The position numbers and the translations under genes were made by a program. The notes below the pieces were generated by a model. That model worked only from the letters and a program-made list of their open reading frames with translations. It was not told the origin of the DNA and ran no database searches. From NCBI GenBank assembly GCA_028714615.1, contig JAQTMA010000204.1, forward strand, positions 1 to 7,269: 7,269 nucleotides of DNA, read 5' to 3'. Shown piece by piece: positions 6,231-7,269 of the stretch. This DNA is from Anaerolineaceae bacterium (lineage in GTDB: Bacteria > Chloroflexota > Anaerolineae > Anaerolineales > Anaerolineaceae). Positions within the stretch are counted from its first letter, which is position 1; each line of letters begins with the position of its first letter.

Positions 6231-6851
6231 TTGCAAAGAAATGATCCACTGGGCGGACGGCGAGTGAACGGCCGGGGTCGTTGGTCATTGCCCTCCCGGT
6301 TCATTTGGCTTGGGTTGGTCATCTTCTTGATGGTGGGAGTGATGGCTTTCGCATATTTGGCTTCGCTTGCCGCCAGGCATCCGTCACCGGGGGTGGCTCA
6401 AATTGTTGCGTTGGCTTCCCCCGCTCGGGAGAATGATACTGCGACGATCGCACCCAACCCTACTCCCCAGCCCACCCGGACTCCTCTCCCACTAAATCCG
6501 ACCTTTACTCCAACACTGCCAGACCCATTACCAACCCACGAATTGGTAAGGGCTCACCTATCCTATTATTGGCCGCCTCTGGGGCAGATCAACTGTGACT
6601 ATGAATGTGAACATATCGCTAATGGGGATGATTGGAAACTTTGGGTCGGTAAGGGGTTGGCTTGCCCGTCCGAATATCCACTTGGGACGATTTTTCTGAT
6701 CATTGGGATTGAATGGCAATGTGTTGACCGGGGGGATGCCATCGTAAAGAACTCCGATGGCAGTATCTGGCTCGATCTGCTATTATCGAAAATGCCGGAT
6801 GGGTTGGCCTGGGGTAGTATCCGCATTGTTGAGGTGCGACGGGGTGGCTAG
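6231..6851 (+). CDS. Membrane-anchored protein with extracytoplasmic 3D-like double-psi beta-barrel
   Basis: The 206-aa product has a basic N-terminus, one membrane helix (about 24-47), a Pro/Thr-rich linker (about 74-102) and a C-terminal domain (about 105-203). With Arg-rich sequence before the helix it should be N-in with the domain outside. The domain resembles the 3D/RlpA/MltA double-psi barrel: LACPSEYPLGT (143-153), CVDRGDAI (164-171) and IWLDLL (179-184), which supply Asp166, Asp169 and Asp182. Relatives cut or bind peptidoglycan, so a cell-wall role is likely, though activity is not proven. Four cysteines (122, 126, 145, 164) could form disulfides. The start is uncertain: TTG 6231 has GGAAAG four bases upstream, and GTG 6264 is an alternative that overlaps the stop of a 21-codon frame (6202-6267). 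It is probably co-transcribed with the CpaE-like gene. Confidence 0.75.
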   Translation: MQRNDPLGGRRVNGRGRWSLPSRFIWLGLVIFLMVGVMAFAYLASLAARHPSPGVAQIVALASPARENDTATIAPNPTPQPTRTPLPLNPTFTPTLPDPLPTHELVRAHLSYYWPPLGQINCDYECEHIANGDDWKLWVGKGLACPSEYPLGTIFLIIGIEWQCVDRGDAIVKNSDGSIWLDLLLSKMPDGLAWGSIRIVEVRRGG

Positions 6852-6885
6852 CATGTTGAATACCCGGTTGGGTGGTCGGGGAAAA

Positions 6886-7269
6886 TTAAGGTGGTGGTGC
6901 AGAAAAAATATCGGTACGCTGACCGATGCGCTCGTGTAGAAATTTCGCCATCCTGGGGATGTCCTTGGCATCCATCCGGATTGCACCGACCGGGCAAGCT
7001 TCCAGGCAGCGACCACAGCCTTTGCAGCGTTCCCCGATCATCGCGGTACCTCCCTCCAAGCGGATGGCATGCATTACGCATACCTGCACACAATCGCCGC
7101 AACCCACACATTCTCCAGCATTCACCTGAACATTAAGCCCCGGAAGCCGTTCAACGGCATCCCAAAATGCTGGCGGGCCTAACCTCAACCCGGAGCGTAC
7201 TGTGCAGCAGCAATCGCAACAAAAACAGATAGCCAACATTTGGTGGTATGGAATCCCCAACATGTATGC
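6886..7269 (-). CDS. 2x[4Fe-4S] ferredoxin-like protein, N-terminus outside the window
   Basis: Two classical cluster motifs are present. Numbered from Met at 7263, they are Cys52-x2-Cys55-x2-Cys58-x3-Cys62 and Cys80-x2-Cys83-x2-Cys86-x3-Cys90-Pro. They should bind two [4Fe-4S] clusters for electron transfer, and the first lacks the usual Pro after its last Cys. An unusual CFCCDCCC lies upstream (13-20), in the sequence AICFCCDCCCTVRSGLR. Such Cys-dense stretches before a ferredoxin domain occur in some larger anaerobe iron-sulfur proteins, so this is probably the C-terminal part of a longer protein. The frame is open to the window edge (Ala-Tyr before the first visible Met), and no ribosome binding site can be judged. 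It converges on the barrel-protein gene with a 34-bp gap. Its redox partner is not visible. Confidence 0.8.
   Translation of the reverse strand, partial: AYMLGIPYHQMLAICFCCDCCCTVRSGLRLGPPAFWDAVERLPGLNVQVNAGECVGCGDCVQVCVMHAIRLEGGTAMIGERCKGCGRCLEACPVGAIRMDAKDIPRMAKFLHERIGQRTDIFSAPPP

Noticed and set aside
5555..6322. 255-codon minus-strand frame antisense to the CpaE-like gene
   Set aside because: It has low-complexity, shadow-like composition and no motif, and the plus strand there encodes a clear MinD-family ATPase.
6852..6885. Terminator between the convergent barrel and ferredoxin genes
   Set aside because: Only 4-bp GC stems (CCCG/CGGG and ACCC/GGGT) can form and neither is followed by a T run.

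Overview
The window looks like a chromosomal segment of a Chloroflexota bacterium, probably of the Anaerolineae type. This is an inference from protein style, not from a marker gene. The clues are a Ser/Thr kinase with an FRDIKPSN catalytic loop, a receiver-CpaE fusion with a KGGTGC P-loop, and a membrane protein with a Pro/Thr-rich linker. The DNA is moderately GC-rich in the genes and clearly AT-richer in the one long intergenic region.

Layout. Positions 1-28 are the 5' end of a tRNA on the minus strand, probably tRNA-Arg, with a TATAAT box just upstream. At 109 an AhpD/carboxymuconolactone-decarboxylase-like gene starts on the plus strand. It loses homology near residue 81 and runs on, antisense, into its neighbour, so it looks 3'-truncated. 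Next is a two-gene minus-strand operon: an HD-GYP protein (724-2475, probable TTG start) followed 3 nt later by a small protein with two tandem DnaJ-type CxxCxGxG zinc units (424-720). An inverted repeat at 370-412 probably ends this operon.

The region 2476-2913 is a well-defined divergent control region. It holds a near-perfect sigma70-type promoter firing left (TTGACA-16-TATAAT), another firing right (TTGAAA-17-TATAAT), and a perfect 6+6 inverted repeat between them that could be a shared operator. To the right are a soluble Ser/Thr kinase fused to an eight-repeat PQQ-like beta-propeller (2914-4740), a CpaE/TadZ-like receiver-ATPase (4919-6166), and a single-pass membrane protein with an extracytoplasmic 3D-like double-psi beta-barrel (6231-6851). 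A convergent minus-strand 2x[4Fe-4S] ferredoxin-like gene (6886 to the edge) runs off the window.

How it may work together (inference): the core is a signalling block. The HD-GYP protein (c-di-GMP turnover or binding) and the kinase share one control region. The receiver-CpaE protein and the cell-wall-type barrel protein lie downstream on the kinase strand, which suggests links to surface assembly or envelope processes. No transposase, CRISPR array, phage gene or toxin-antitoxin pair is visible. The less usual points are the tandem zinc protein coupled to HD-GYP, the degenerate receiver and P-loop of the CpaE-like protein, and the truncated AhpD-like gene.
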